A stretch of 42,949 nt of DNA. Origin: Nitriliruptoraceae bacterium. Its GTDB lineage: Bacteria; Actinomycetota; Nitriliruptoria; Nitriliruptorales; Nitriliruptoraceae. Positions 7,702 to 17,445 of this stretch are shown piece after piece. A program made the position numbers and the translations under genes. Each line of letters begins with the position of its first letter. Within the stretch, counting starts at the first letter, position 1. The DNA lies in NCBI GenBank assembly GCA_003565155.1, contig PXDB01000113.1, positions 1-42,949 on the forward strand. Direction: 5' to 3'. A model generated the notes under the pieces. That model saw only the letters and a program-made list of their open reading frames with translations. It did not search any database and had not been told where the DNA came from.

Positions 7702-9705
7702 GTGGAACGCTCCGGCCGGACGGCGTCCACCCAGCAACGGCTGGGTGACCGGTTCGTGCTCGGCGAGGAGGTCGGCCGGGGCGGCATGGCCGTGGTCCAC
7801 CGCGCCCACGACGAGGTGCTGGACCGCGAGGTGGCGGTCAAGCTGCTGCTCCCCCACCTGGCCACCGACGACGCCTTCCTGGCGCGGTTCCGCCGCGAGG
7901 CCAGGGCCGCCGGGGCGCTCTCCCACCCCAACATCGTGGCCGTCCACGACTGGGGCGAGGACGAGGACCGCGCCTTCCTGGTGCTGCAACTGGTAGAGGG
8001 CGCGTCCCTGCGCGACGTCCTGCGCAACCGCGGGCGCCTGCGCCCGGCCGAGGCGATGGCGGTGCTGGTGCCGGCAGCTGCAGGGCTCCAGGCGGCCCAC
8101 GACGCCGGGCTCGTCCACCGTGACGTCAAGCCGGAGAACCTGCTGATCGGCACCGACGGCAGCGTCCGGGTCACCGACTTCGGGCTGGCCCGGGCCGCTG
8201 CGGAGGCGACCACGACCTTCGGCCCGGACGTCCTGGTGGGCTCGCCCCACTACCTCGCACCCGAGGCCGTGCGGGGCGGGGCGCTCGGCCCACGGGCCGA
8301 CGTCTACGCCCTCGGTGTCCTGCTCTACGAGTGCCTGGTCGGCCAGCCGCCCCACACCGCGGACACCCCCTACAGCATCGCGCTCGCCCACGTCGAGCGC
8401 GAGGTCCCCCTCCCCTCCGCCCGGCTGGACGGCCTACCGCCGGCGTTGGACGACGTGGTCCGCGACGCCACCCGCCGTGAGGTGTCGGCGCGCACCGCCT
8501 CGGCCGCCGCCTTCGCCACGGCGCTCCGCGCGGCGGTGGACGACGAGGACGGGGCCAGCGCACCCCCCTCGCTGCACGCGGTGACCCGCAGCGGCCCGCC
8601 GCACCCACCCCTGCACCCCGACCGGCCCACACCGCCCATCGGCACCGCGCAGGGCCGGCCCGCCCCCGGCCAGACCCTGGTCGTCCCCCTCGACGACGTC
8701 CACACCGAGGTGGTCGCAGCCTCGGCGACCCACGGCGCGCCCGAGCGCCCGGAGCAGGTCACACCCCCGCAGGAGCGGGCTGCAACGCCCCGCCGCCGGC
8801 GGGCGCGCTGGCCCCTGGTCGTGCTCCTGCTGGCCCTGCTCATCGGCGGCTCCGCCGCTGGCGGCTACCTGCTGTGGGACCGCGTGCTCGCGCCGGTGAC
8901 ACCGATCCCCTCGGTGATCGGCGCACCGGCTGACAGCGGGACCGAACAGCTCGAGCGCGCGGGCTTCGTCCCGGAGGTCGACGCGACACCGGTCCACGAC
9001 CGCGCGGTGCCCGCCGACCACGTGCTCGCCCAGGATCCGGTGGGTGAGGCCCGCGCGGGCACCGAGGTGTCGCTGGTGCTCTCCGCCGGCCCCCGGCAGG
9101 TGGCGGTCCCCGATGTGGTGGGCGCGGGCGCACCGGAGGCGGTGGCGGCCCTGGAGGAGGCCGACCTGTCCGCCACCGAGCGCACCACCCACGACGCGTC
9201 GGTGCCGGAGGGCGCGGTCATCGCCACGGACCCGGCCCCCGGCAGCACCGTCGACGAGGGCAGCGAGATCGTGGTCACGGTCAGCCTCGGTCCCACCCCC
9301 ATCAGCGTCCCGGAGCTGACGGGCACGACGCTGTCGTCGGCGCGCAGCGCCCTCGCGGAGCTCGACCTGGAGCTGGTGGTTGCGGAGCGCCGGTTCGACG
9401 ACGACGCTGACCGGGACCGGATCCTGGCCCAGGAACCGGGGCCGGAGGCGGTGCTGTTCGCCGGGGATGCGGTCGAGGTGGTGGTCTCCGACGGTCCCCG
9501 CCCGGTGGAGCTGCCCAACGTCCGTGGCGAGCGGGTCGCCGACGCGGTGGCGACCCTGGAAGCGCTCGGCTTCGAGGTCGAGGTGGAACGCCGGGGTGGC
9601 TTCAGCGCGTTCCTCAACCCGGATCGGGTGTACGACCAGGACCCGGGTCCGGGGAGCCGGCGCGTGCCGGGAGCAGCGGTCCAGCTCTACGCCTACGAGC
9701 CCTGA
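7702..9705 (+). CDS. Ser/Thr protein kinase with four PASTA domains (PknB type)
   Basis: A 667-residue membrane receptor kinase. The kinase domain covers about 15-280: glycine loop GEEVGRGGMAVV, catalytic Lys47 in EVAVKLL, catalytic loop HRDVKPENLL with Asp141, DFG at 159-161, and an activation loop with Thr170-172 before GSPHYLAPE. A proline-rich juxtamembrane linker runs to about 365, followed by one transmembrane helix (about 371-391). Four PASTA repeats (about 401-464, 466-532, 534-600 and 601-667) form the exterior part. In relatives such as PknB, PASTA repeats sense muropeptides or lipid II and the kinase controls cell-wall growth and division. The GTG start follows GAGAGGAGG. The gene's end overlaps the convergent zinc-ribbon gene by 13 bp. 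No PP2C phosphatase or FHA gene is nearby. Confidence 0.95.
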   Translation: MERSGRTASTQQRLGDRFVLGEEVGRGGMAVVHRAHDEVLDREVAVKLLLPHLATDDAFLARFRREARAAGALSHPNIVAVHDWGEDEDRAFLVLQLVEGASLRDVLRNRGRLRPAEAMAVLVPAAAGLQAAHDAGLVHRDVKPENLLIGTDGSVRVTDFGLARAAAEATTTFGPDVLVGSPHYLAPEAVRGGALGPRADVYALGVLLYECLVGQPPHTADTPYSIALAHVEREVPLPSARLDGLPPALDDVVRDATRREVSARTASAAAFATALRAAVDDEDGASAPPSLHAVTRSGPPHPPLHPDRPTPPIGTAQGRPAPGQTLVVPLDDVHTEVVAASATHGAPERPEQVTPPQERAATPRRRRARWPLVVLLLALLIGGSAAGGYLLWDRVLAPVTPIPSVIGAPADSGTEQLERAGFVPEVDATPVHDRAVPADHVLAQDPVGEARAGTEVSLVLSAGPRQVAVPDVVGAGAPEAVAALEEADLSATERTTHDASVPEGAVIATDPAPGSTVDEGSEIVVTVSLGPTPISVPELTGTTLSSARSALAELDLELVVAERRFDDDADRDRILAQEPGPEAVLFAGDAVEVVVSDGPRPVELPNVRGERVADAVATLEALGFEVEVERRGGFSAFLNPDRVYDQDPGPGSRRVPGAAVQLYAYEP

Positions 9706-10919
9706 GCCGGTCGGGGCAGGCGCAGCGCCGGCAGGTCGGTCGGCGCCGGCACCACGACGGCGCCGGTGGCCGGGCGGCGCTCGGCACGCTCCTCGGCGAG
9801 CTGCACGTCCCGGTCCTCGGCGGGGTGGCCCCGCACCTCGATGCTGGAGATGGCGACGCCGGGCAGCTCGGTGCCGTCGATGACCTCGGTGAGCTCCAGT
9901 CGCAGCGCGGTGGAGAGCACCGGCTCCTCGAGGGTGAGCAGCTGCCGTTGCCGCCCGGGATCCTCCAGCTGCGCGCGGACCCGCACCCCACCGTCGAAGC
10001 GCAGCTCCGCGCGCGCGATCCGACCGGCGCGCCGGTAGGCGTCGAGATCGTGGTGATCGCCGTTGGAGAGCGCGATCGCGGTGATCCATGCGGGTCGTTG
10101 GAGGAACACATCGATGGTCTCCGCCGCCCCCGCGGGCAGGTCAGCCGGGTCGCTGTGCCACGCGGTGGTGGGGTCGCCGTCGACCAGGGCTTCGGGCGAG
10201 AACGTCCGCTGACCATCGGCGGACGCGGCGGTCAAGGTCGCTACATCGCTCAGCGCCAGGGGCGCACCCGACCGGGGGTAGCGGTCCTCGGGGAAGGTCA
10301 CGGGCGGCAGTGGCGCATCGTCGGTGGGCGCGAAGGGACCCAGCTCGGCCGCGGACAGCACCGCGCCGACCAGCACCGGGATGGCGAGGACGGCGGCGAC
10401 CGTCACCGACCAGCGCCGGCGCGCACGTGCCCGTCGCGGGCGCCGGGGGCGCACCAGCGGTGGCCGCGCCGGCACGGCGGTGCGGTCCTCGGGGTCGAGG
10501 TCGAGGCCGCACGCGCGGCAGAGTGCACGCGTCCGCGGGTTGACGGTGCCGCAACTGTTGCAGCGCAGGCTCGCACCGCGTCCGCTGGCCGGCGGCAGCG
10601 GGGCGTGCGGGTCCGTGGGCTGCCGCGTGTCGGCGGGCTCCTCCGCCGGTGGCGCCGCGGCGCCACCGGCGCTGCCGCGGTCCTGACCGGCGCTGCCGCG
10701 GTCCTCACCAGCGGTGCCGCGATCCTCACCGGCGCTGCCGCGTTCGTCGTCGGCGACCCCACACTCCTCCGGCGCGGCGAGCGGGCGACCGCAGTCGGTA
10801 CAGAACCGCCCGGGGGGCGCCACGTCCGCCGCACAGTGGGGACAGGAACGGGCGGTCCCGACGGGTGCGTCGCTGTCTGGCTGCACGGTGGCGCGGGTTC
10901 CTGGTCGTGGGCGAGCCAC
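9693..10919 (-). CDS. Double zinc-ribbon membrane protein with C-terminal discoidin-like domain
   Basis: A 408-residue protein with two zinc ribbons, CPHC...CTDC (about 26-43) and CNSC...CRAC (about 119-136), presumably cytoplasmic. Between them lies a low-complexity tract of seven-residue repeats (DRGSAGE/DRGTAGE). A basic stretch (PRRPRRARARRRW) precedes a transmembrane helix (about 170-190). The exterior part (about 225-375) resembles the F5/8-type or NADase-type glycan-binding fold: EALVDGDPTTAWHSD, then AITALSNGDH-like strands and IEVRGH. The GTG start at 10919 lies 22 nt after a minus-strand TACCCT. It is convergent with the PASTA kinase gene, and zinc-ribbon/membrane/glycan-binding proteins next to such kinases hint at envelope sensing, which is inference. 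Confidence 0.75.
   Translation of the reverse strand: MARPRPGTRATVQPDSDAPVGTARSCPHCAADVAPPGRFCTDCGRPLAAPEECGVADDERGSAGEDRGTAGEDRGSAGQDRGSAGGAAAPPAEEPADTRQPTDPHAPLPPASGRGASLRCNSCGTVNPRTRALCRACGLDLDPEDRTAVPARPPLVRPRRPRRARARRRWSVTVAAVLAIPVLVGAVLSAAELGPFAPTDDAPLPPVTFPEDRYPRSGAPLALSDVATLTAASADGQRTFSPEALVDGDPTTAWHSDPADLPAGAAETIDVFLQRPAWITAIALSNGDHHDLDAYRRAGRIARAELRFDGGVRVRAQLEDPGRQRQLLTLEEPVLSTALRLELTEVIDGTELPGVAISSIEVRGHPAEDRDVQLAEERAERRPATGAVVVPAPTDLPALRLPRPAQGS
10661..10745. repeat. 21-bp tandem repeat inside the zinc-ribbon gene
   Basis: Four imperfect 21-bp units with the core GCTGCCGCGGTCCT(G/C)ACCGGC encode the minus-strand heptapeptide DRGSAGE and variants. The unit is a multiple of three, so copy-number changes would keep the frame and alter only linker length between the zinc ribbons. 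Confidence 0.75.
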
Positions 10920-10941
10920 CCGCGGACGCGGGGCGGGGTCG

Positions 10942-10947
10942 AGGGTA
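10942..10947 (-). promoter_or_regulatory. -10-like TACCCT for the zinc-ribbon gene
   Basis: AGGGTA on the plus strand, i.e. TACCCT on the minus strand, lies 22 nt upstream of the GTG at 10919. Member of the recurring element. Confidence 0.45.
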
Positions 10948-11038
10948 GACCTGCCGGCGTCGTGACGGCCGCAGGTGGTGCACCGCGAAGCGGCCTGCGG
11001 ACCGGCTGCCGCGCACCGGAGGCCCCCCGCCCCGGTGC

Positions 11039-11044
11039 TAGCCT
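11039..11044 (+). promoter_or_regulatory. -10-like TAGCCT upstream of the DAHP synthase gene
   Basis: TAGCCT lies 84 nt before the preferred ATG at 11129 and 63 nt before the alternative GTG at 11108. Member of the recurring element. Confidence 0.4.
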
Positions 11045-11128
11045 CCCCCGACGCCCACCAACGCGCCGGAGCGGTGCCGCACGGGCGGCGGGAGGACGAA
11101 CGGGACCGTGACGCGAGAGGACACCTCG

Positions 11129-12199
11129 ATGGTCGTGGTGATGCGTGGTGGCGCCAGCGAGACCGACGTCGACAAGGTGGTGCACGCCATCACCGAGGTC
11201 GGCGGCGACGCCTTCGTGTCGCGCGGCAAGCACCAGACGATCATCGGTCTGGTCGGGGATCTGACGCAGTTCACGGAGCTGCCGCTGCACGCGTTCCCCG
11301 GCGTGGAGGACGTGATCCGCGTCTCCAAGCCGTACAAGCTGGTGAGCAACGACGCCCACCCGCGACCATCGACGATCTGGGTCGGTGACGCCCCCATCGG
11401 CAGGGACACCGTGACCCTGATCGCGGGTCCGTGCGCGGTGGAGACCGAGGAGCAGACCCGTCAGGCGTGCCGGATGGCCCGGGAGGCCGGTGCGACCATC
11501 CTGCGGGGCGGGGCGTACAAGCCGCGCACCTCACCCTACGCCTTCCAGGGGCTCGGTGAGCCCGGTCTCGACCTCCTCCAGGCGGTCTCCCGCGAGCTCG
11601 CGCTGCCCTTCGTCACCGAGGTGGTCACCCCCGCCGATGTGGAGACCGTGGCCTCCAAGGCCGACATGCTCCAGGTCGGCGCGCGCAACATGCAGAACTT
11701 CCAGCTGCTCAAGGAGGTCGGCATGGCGGGCCGGCCGGTGCTGCTCAAGCGGGGGCTGACCGCCACCATCGACGAGTGGATCATGGCGGCCGAGTACATC
11801 GCCCAGACCGGCAACCTCCAGATCGTGCTGTGCGAGCGCGGGATCCGGACCTACGAACCGATGACCCGCAACACCCTCGACGTCTCCGCGGTGCCGGTGG
11901 CGCAGTCGCTGTCCCATCTGCCCGTGGTGATCGACCCGTCGCACTCCGGCGGCAAACGCGAGCTGGTGCTGCCCCTGACCCGGGCCGCCATCGCCGTCGG
12001 TGCCGACGGGCTGATCGTCGACGTCCACCCCCGGCCGGAGACCGCGCTGGTGGACGGCCCGCAGGCGCTGGTCAAGGAGGACATCGTCCTGCTGCGGGAG
12101 ACCGTGGCCCGCTTCGCCGAGGCGTCGGGCCGGGCGGTGGCCCGCGTCGACCAGGAGCGCACCAGCGGCGCGTGGGGACGATCCGCCGCCGGCGTCTGA
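11129..12199 (+). CDS. aroF: 3-deoxy-7-phosphoheptulonate (DAHP) synthase, AroF/AroG-Q type with N-terminal regulatory domain
   Basis: A 356-residue enzyme that condenses phosphoenolpyruvate and erythrose 4-phosphate, the first shikimate-pathway step. Residues 1 to about 70 (MVVVMRGGASETDVDKVV, then FVSRGKHQTIIGLVGD) form the ferredoxin-like regulatory domain typical of this short type. The barrel follows: LIAGPCAVETEEQ, LRGGAYKPRTSPYAFQGLG, QVGARNMQNFQLLKE, PVLLKRGLTAT, VLCERGIRTYE, VIDPSHSGGKRELV and ADGLIVDVHPRPE. The ATG at 11129 is preferred because homologues begin near MVVVM and GAGAGG lies 9 nt upstream; a GTG at 11108 would add seven residues. The only other aromatic-pathway gene in the window is trpD, 23 kb away. 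Confidence 0.95.
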   Translation: MVVVMRGGASETDVDKVVHAITEVGGDAFVSRGKHQTIIGLVGDLTQFTELPLHAFPGVEDVIRVSKPYKLVSNDAHPRPSTIWVGDAPIGRDTVTLIAGPCAVETEEQTRQACRMAREAGATILRGGAYKPRTSPYAFQGLGEPGLDLLQAVSRELALPFVTEVVTPADVETVASKADMLQVGARNMQNFQLLKEVGMAGRPVLLKRGLTATIDEWIMAAEYIAQTGNLQIVLCERGIRTYEPMTRNTLDVSAVPVAQSLSHLPVVIDPSHSGGKRELVLPLTRAAIAVGADGLIVDVHPRPETALVDGPQALVKEDIVLLRETVARFAEASGRAVARVDQERTSGAWGRSAAGV

Positions 12200-12218
12200 G
12201 GACCCGAGGGGCCACCCG

Positions 12219-13163
12219 CTAGCCGGGCGTACCCGCGCTGGCGTCCACGGCGGCCCGCTGGGTGCGTGCACCGACGGCGGCGGCGAGCGCGGTGTCCAAC
12301 GGCGTGACGGCGACACCCGGGTACCACTGCTCCAGCCGCTCGTCGCGGACGACCGCGTCGTGCTGGGCGGAGGGGAGCAGCCCCAGCGCCAGAGAGGGCG
12401 GGACACCGGCCAGCTGCGCGGCGGAGAGCGCCAACGCCTCGGGCGGCAGGTAAGGCACCCGGACCGGCAGGCCCCGGCCGGTGCCGAGCACGGCCCGGGT
12501 CCGGCGGACCAGCTCGGCGTAGGTCACCACGTCCGGACCACCGACGTCCAGGGTCAGATGACGCCCCGGCGGTGCTGCCACCACCGCGAGCAGCAGGGCG
12601 AGGAGATCCTCGACCGCGATCGGCTGGGTCAGCGAGCCGGACCAGGGCGCCTCCAGGGCCACCGGTGAACGGGCCGCCGTGACCAGCAGGTCGAAGGAGG
12701 CGCTGCCCTGGCCCAGCACGATGCCGGCCCGCAGCTCGGTGACCGGCACGGTGCCCCGGCGCAGCTCCACGCCGGCCTGCTGCCGCGCGTAGAGGTGCAC
12801 CGAGGTGGTCGCCAGCGCCGCCTCGTCCACCAGGCCACCGAGGTAGACGACGTGTCGCACCCCACCCAGCTCCACGCCGTCACGGAACGCGGCCGCCGCG
12901 GCCCGCTCCCGCTCGACGAGGTGCCGCGCGCTGCTGCCCATGCCGTGGACCAGGAAGAAGGCCGCCTCGGCGCCGTCCGCGGCCCGGAGCACGGCCTGCT
13001 CGGACTCCACCCGGCCCTCCACCACCTCGACGTCGGCGCGCCACGGCGCGGTCAGGCGCGCACGGTCGCGGACCAGGCACCGCACCCGGTGGCCCGCGTC
13101 CAGCAGCCGGGGCACGAGTGCACCACCGACGAACCCGGTGGCACCGGTCACGAGCACGTCCAT
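12219..13163 (-). CDS. NAD(P)-binding epimerase/nucleoside-diphosphate-sugar epimerase-like (atypical SDR)
   Basis: A 314-residue atypical short-chain dehydrogenase. It starts with a Rossmann motif, MDVLVTGATGFVGGALVPRL, followed by GHRVRCLVRD, an acidic segment (VEVVEGRV), FFLVHGMGSS and VVYLGGLVD. There is no YxxxK at the usual place (HLYARQQAG is close), which fits the NmrA/UbiE-neighbour type often annotated as NAD(P)H-binding or complex I-like epimerase. The C-terminal part (DVGGPDVVTYAELVRRTRAV) resembles the YcgG/DUF2867-lacking members. Substrate unknown. The ATG at 13161-13163 is preceded by AGGAGG. The stop lies 19 bp from the stop of the convergent DAHP synthase gene. It is 124 bp downstream of the threonine aldolase gene and could be part of that transcript. 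Confidence 0.8.
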   Translation of the reverse strand: MDVLVTGATGFVGGALVPRLLDAGHRVRCLVRDRARLTAPWRADVEVVEGRVESEQAVLRAADGAEAAFFLVHGMGSSARHLVERERAAAAAFRDGVELGGVRHVVYLGGLVDEAALATTSVHLYARQQAGVELRRGTVPVTELRAGIVLGQGSASFDLLVTAARSPVALEAPWSGSLTQPIAVEDLLALLLAVVAAPPGRHLTLDVGGPDVVTYAELVRRTRAVLGTGRGLPVRVPYLPPEALALSAAQLAGVPPSLALGLLPSAQHDAVVRDERLEQWYPGVAVTPLDTALAAAVGARTQRAAVDASAGTPG

Positions 13164-13287
13164 CCGATCCTCCTGGTCGACACGGCCATCCGGCACCGGC
13201 ACGGCAGCTGGCCTGGGTTCGGTGACCAGCCCGTGGCGGACGTGGGTCGAGCCACGCCAGCGGCACGATGGCGGCGCCGCGGGGGGT

Positions 13288-14327
<1,040 letters not shown>

Positions 14328-14331
<4 letters not shown>

Positions 14332-15134
14332 AGGTGCGCCTCCACCCACTCCAGCAGGGCGTCGTGGATCGGCCCGGGACCCGCCACCAGACCGGGTTCG
14401 CGGCTGCCGGCGAGCTCGCGGGACACCTCGCTCACGTGGCCGCCGGCCTCCTCGACCAGCAGCCGGCCGGCAGCCCAGTCCCACGGGTTGAGGGAGAACT
14501 CGAGGTGCGCGTCGAGGCGTCCCGCCGCGAGCCATGCGAGGTCGAGGGCCGCGGCGCCGCCACGGCGGATGTCGCGGACCTCGGCGAGCAACGCGGCGAC
14601 CCGCCGTCCCCACGCGGCGCGGACGTCGACCCGGTAGGCGAACCCCGTGCCCACCAGCGCGGCGGAGAGCTCCTGCGCCCCGGACACCGCCAGCCGCCGG
14701 TCCCCGAGCCACGCCCCGTGGCCGCGGGCGGCGCTGAACACCTCCCCGCCCGGTGGGTGGATCACCGCCCCGGCGAGGGCACCGTCACCGTCGACGCACG
14801 CGATGGAGACGCACCACTGCGGCTGACCGTAGAGGAAGTTCACCGTGCCATCGAGAGGGTCGATCACCCAGGTGCGCCCGCTGTCGCCGGCGCGCTGTCC
14901 CGCTCCCTCCTCACCGAGGATCCCGTCGTCGGGCAGCGCCGCGAGCAGGCGGTCCACGATCACCCGTTCCGCCGCCGCGTCGGCCGCGGAGACCGGGTCG
15001 GTCGCCGACGACTTGTGCGCGACACCGAGGTCCGCCCCGCTGACGAGATCAGCGGCGAACCCGCGCAGCAGCTCCCCCGCCGCCGACCCGACCTCCACGG
15101 CCAGGGCGCGCAGCGACTGCGGATCGGTGTCCAT
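14328..15134 (-). CDS. Inositol monophosphatase family protein
   Basis: A 268-residue Mg2+-dependent phosphatase of the IMPase/SuhB/histidinol-phosphatase superfamily. Metal-site motifs are all present: ILGEEGAG (Glu of GEE), WVIDPLDGTVNFLYG, and the late NPWDWAAGRLLVEEAGG. The RRGGAAALDLAWLAAGRLDAH segment fits inositol-1-phosphatase-like members. Which substrate it prefers (inositol phosphate, histidinol phosphate, PAP) cannot be decided. The organism appears to make phosphatidylinositol mannosides (PimB'), which would need inositol; this link is inference. The ATG at 15132-15134 has AGGAG upstream. Its 3' end overlaps the threonine aldolase start. Confidence 0.9.
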
Positions 15135-15182
15135 GGGGGCTCCTGGGACGCGACGCAGCGGTCGAGGGCGTGGGGCGGGCAG

Positions 15183-15188
15183 AGCCTA
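15183..15188 (-). promoter_or_regulatory. -10-like TAGGCT for the IMPase/threonine aldolase transcript
   Basis: AGCCTA on the plus strand (TAGGCT on the minus strand) lies 48 nt upstream of the IMPase ATG at 15134, in the 190-bp gap to the divergent gene. Confidence 0.4.
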
Positions 15189-15324
15189 CGGGCACCGTGG
15201 GCCGCTGGTGCGATCGCGCGTCATCCACAGGTCACGGCCGGTCCGCGGCCGCACCCACGGTCGGCTCGGGGAGGATCGGTGTCACCCCGGCGTCCTCCGG
15301 GGTCGCCGAACAGACAGGGAGATC

Positions 15325-15945
15325 ATGCACCTGCCACCGCCACCGCCGTGCACCTGGGAGGACGTCGACGAGCTCCTGCTCGTCGGCGCCGAGACCGATC
15401 TGCGCGCCGGCTACGCCCCACTGCCCACGCTGGCAGCCTTCGCCGGTGACCACCTCGTCGCGCTGTGCGTGCTGCGCCCCTTCGATGCGCGCGGACCGGT
15501 GCCGGCGCTGGTGGAGGTACTGGCGCTGCTGCTGCCCTGTGGCGTGGATCGGCTCGCGCTGCTGCTGCCGGGCCGGGCGTGGTCGCTCGACGACCCCATC
15601 CCGCCGGTGTGCGAGGACGGTGACCTGCGCGCCCGCGTCGTGGTCGTGGTCCGTGCCGACGGCACCCGGCGACCGTGCCGGCCGCTCACCCGGGTCCTCA
15701 GCGTCGACAGCGGTCCGGACGGCGACCTCGACCTCGACCGCACGTGCCGGATCCCGGACACCACCGAGGTCGCGGCGCCGGTCGTGGACGCGGTGCGGAT
15801 CCTGCTCGACGAGCGCGACGGGCTCGGCGGTGCGGCCGAGGCCGGTGCGCTGGTCGCGCAGCTCGGACGGGTGGTCCTGCTCGGTCACGAGCTCACCCTC
15901 TCCCCGGAGCTGACCGACCGGCTGACCCTGGCCAGCGCGGTGTGA
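15325..15945 (+). CDS. Hypothetical protein, 206 aa
   Basis: A soluble 206-residue protein I do not recognise. It starts with a proline run ([20 protein letters not shown]) and is rich in aliphatic segments ([32 protein letters not shown]), with an acidic middle and a helical end. No signal peptide or clear membrane helix. The ATG at 15325 is preceded by AGGGAG about 4 nt away; the frame upstream to 14845 is antisense to the IMPase gene and not used. It lies 50 bp upstream of msrB on the same strand. Confidence 0.65.
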   Translation: MHLPPPPPCTWEDVDELLLVGAETDLRAGYAPLPTLAAFAGDHLVALCVLRPFDARGPVPALVEVLALLLPCGVDRLALLLPGRAWSLDDPIPPVCEDGDLRARVVVVVRADGTRRPCRPLTRVLSVDSGPDGDLDLDRTCRIPDTTEVAAPVVDAVRILLDERDGLGGAAEAGALVAQLGRVVLLGHELTLSPELTDRLTLASAV

Positions 15946-15961
15946 ACCCGGTTCCGCGCCG

Positions 15962-15967
15962 TACCCT
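15962..15967 (+). promoter_or_regulatory. -10-like TACCCT upstream of msrB
   Basis: TACCCT ends 28 nt before the msrB GTG (15996). Member of the recurring element. Confidence 0.45.
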
Positions 15968-15995
15968 GGGGCGCTCCGCGACCAGAGGTGCACCG

Positions 15996-16409
15996 GTGAA
16001 CGACCACGCACAGTGGACCGACGCGCAGTGGCGGCAGGCCCTGGAACCGGGCGCCTACCACGTGCTCCGGCAGGCGGGGACCGAGCGCCCCTTCACCGGG
16101 GCGTACTGGGACACCACCACCCCGGGGCTGTACCGCTGCCACGGTTGCGGGGCGGAGCTGTTCCGGTCCGAGACCAAGTTCGACGCCCACTGCGGCTGGC
16201 CGAGCTTCTACGCCCCGCAGGAGCAGGAGGCGGTGACCCTGCACACCGACCGCAGCCTCGGGATGGCGCGGACCGAGGTCCGCTGCGCGAGGTGCGACGG
16301 GCACCTCGGCCACGTGTTCGAGGATGCGCCGGACCAGCCGACGGGGCTGCGGTACTGCATCAACTCCGCGGCGCTGGACCTCGAACCGGAACCGGACGGC
16401 ACCCGCTGA
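15996..16409 (+). CDS. msrB: Peptide-methionine (R)-S-oxide reductase
   Basis: A 137-residue MsrB. It reduces the R form of methionine sulfoxide in proteins, repairing oxidative damage. Motifs: [20 protein letters not shown], first zinc pair CHGC (48/51), [11 protein letters not shown] with the resolving-type Cys66, second zinc pair CARC (97/100), [10 protein letters not shown], and the active-site loop [10 protein letters not shown] with catalytic Cys121. The length matches a single-domain MsrB with no fused MsrA. The GTG at 15996 is the only sensible start; upstream frame is antisense or intergenic. A TACCCT element lies 28 nt before it. It is convergent with plsC, 12 bp apart. Confidence 0.96.
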   Translation: MNDHAQWTDAQWRQALEPGAYHVLRQAGTERPFTGAYWDTTTPGLYRCHGCGAELFRSETKFDAHCGWPSFYAPQEQEAVTLHTDRSLGMARTEVRCARCDGHLGHVFEDAPDQPTGLRYCINSAALDLEPEPDGTR

Positions 16410-16421
16410 GCGTGCCGCGGG

Positions 16422-17201
16422 TCAGCCGCGGTCCTCAGGATCGTCCCCGTCGGCGTCCTCCGGTGCAGCGGTCGGTGCGTCAGGCGTACGCGGTGGCGGG
16501 GGGTCGAGCTCACCGGAGACGTCCACGTCCCCGGACTTGACCTTCGCGCCGTACTCGTCCACGTACTCCTGCCCCGACAGCAGCATGATCTCGTACATCA
16601 ACTCGTCGGTGGCGGTGCGCAGGACGAAGGGGTCGTCCCGCCGGTCGAAGAAGCGGCTGAGGTCCAGCGGCGTGCCGTAGCGCAGCAGCACCGGTCCCCG
16701 TTTGGGGACCCGTGCCCCCGTCGGCAGGGCGAGGTCGGTCCCGCGGATGCCGCAGGGGATGATCGGCACCTCGGCTTCCAGCGCCATGCGCACCGGGCCG
16801 GTCTTGCCCCGGTAGAGCCGACCATCGGGACTGCGCGTGCCCTCCGGGTAGATGCCGAGCAGCTCACCGCTGCGCAGGATCTCCACGCCGGTGGCCAGGC
16901 TCGCGTCACCCTCCCCCTTCCCGCGCCGCAGGGGCACCACGCCGGTCCCCTGGAAGAACCACTTCGTCCGCCAGGAGTCCCAGTAGTCCGCCTTGCCCAG
17001 GAAGTACACGGGTCGGGGGACGTTCATCGGCAGCACGAGGGAGTCGATGAAGGACAGGTGGTTGCAGGCCAGGATGGCGGGCTCGCGCTCCGGGACGTGC
17101 TCCAGGCCCTCCACGGTCACCTGCAGGTAGGGGTTGAGCACCGGCGGCAAGCCGCGCTTGAGCACTCGGTACATCCGTGGTGCGTCCCGCATCCCCGCCA
17201 C
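16422..17201 (-). CDS. plsC: 1-acyl-sn-glycerol-3-phosphate acyltransferase (PlsC family)
   Basis: A 259-residue lysophosphatidic-acid-type acyltransferase acting at the membrane face in phospholipid synthesis. Motif I is NHLSFIDSLVLP (HX4D), motif II around VPLRRGKGEGD, motif III GIYPEGTRSPDGRLYRGKTG, motif IV VPIIPCGIRG. The C-terminal 40 residues are acidic and proline-rich (SGELDPPPPRTPD...EDADGDDPEDRG), an extension beyond the catalytic domain. The GTG at 17199-17201 is preferred since GGGAGGAG lies about 7 nt upstream; an ATG three codons later has no spaced ribosome site. Actinobacteria carry several paralogues, so the exact acyl acceptor is not certain. Confidence 0.9.
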   Translation of the reverse strand: MAGMRDAPRMYRVLKRGLPPVLNPYLQVTVEGLEHVPEREPAILACNHLSFIDSLVLPMNVPRPVYFLGKADYWDSWRTKWFFQGTGVVPLRRGKGEGDASLATGVEILRSGELLGIYPEGTRSPDGRLYRGKTGPVRMALEAEVPIIPCGIRGTDLALPTGARVPKRGPVLLRYGTPLDLSRFFDRRDDPFVLRTATDELMYEIMLLSGQEYVDEYGAKVKSGDVDVSGELDPPPPRTPDAPTAAPEDADGDDPEDRG

Positions 17202-17334
17202 GTGGGCTCCTCCCTGGTCCTGACCCGGACCCACCGTCCGGGCCGTGCCGGCATGCGCCGGGCTTCCGCCCACCGCGAGCACGGTTCCCGGTCCCACCGG
17301 TGCCGTCCCGCACGGTTCCTCGCTGCCACCTCGC

Positions 17335-17340
17335 TAGCCT
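17335..17340 (+). promoter_or_regulatory. -10-like TAGCCT in the plsC/17446 divergent gap
   Basis: TAGCCT on the plus strand. The surrounding GCTAGCCTAGG also reads TAGGCTAGC on the minus strand, so it could serve plsC (134 nt away) or the plus-strand gene (105 nt away). Confidence 0.35.
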
Positions 17341-17445
17341 AGGGAGGCACCCGGGGGGCGTCGAGCCTCGAACCCTCCGTACACCGTGCCCGCGACCCGA
17401 CCGCGTCGGGGCATCCGCCCTGCAGATGGTCGACCCGGAGGAACC

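Noticed and set aside
17357..17380. tRNA T-arm-like GGTTCGAGGC on the minus strand
   Set aside because: No acceptor stem, D-arm or anticodon arm could be placed at suitable distances.
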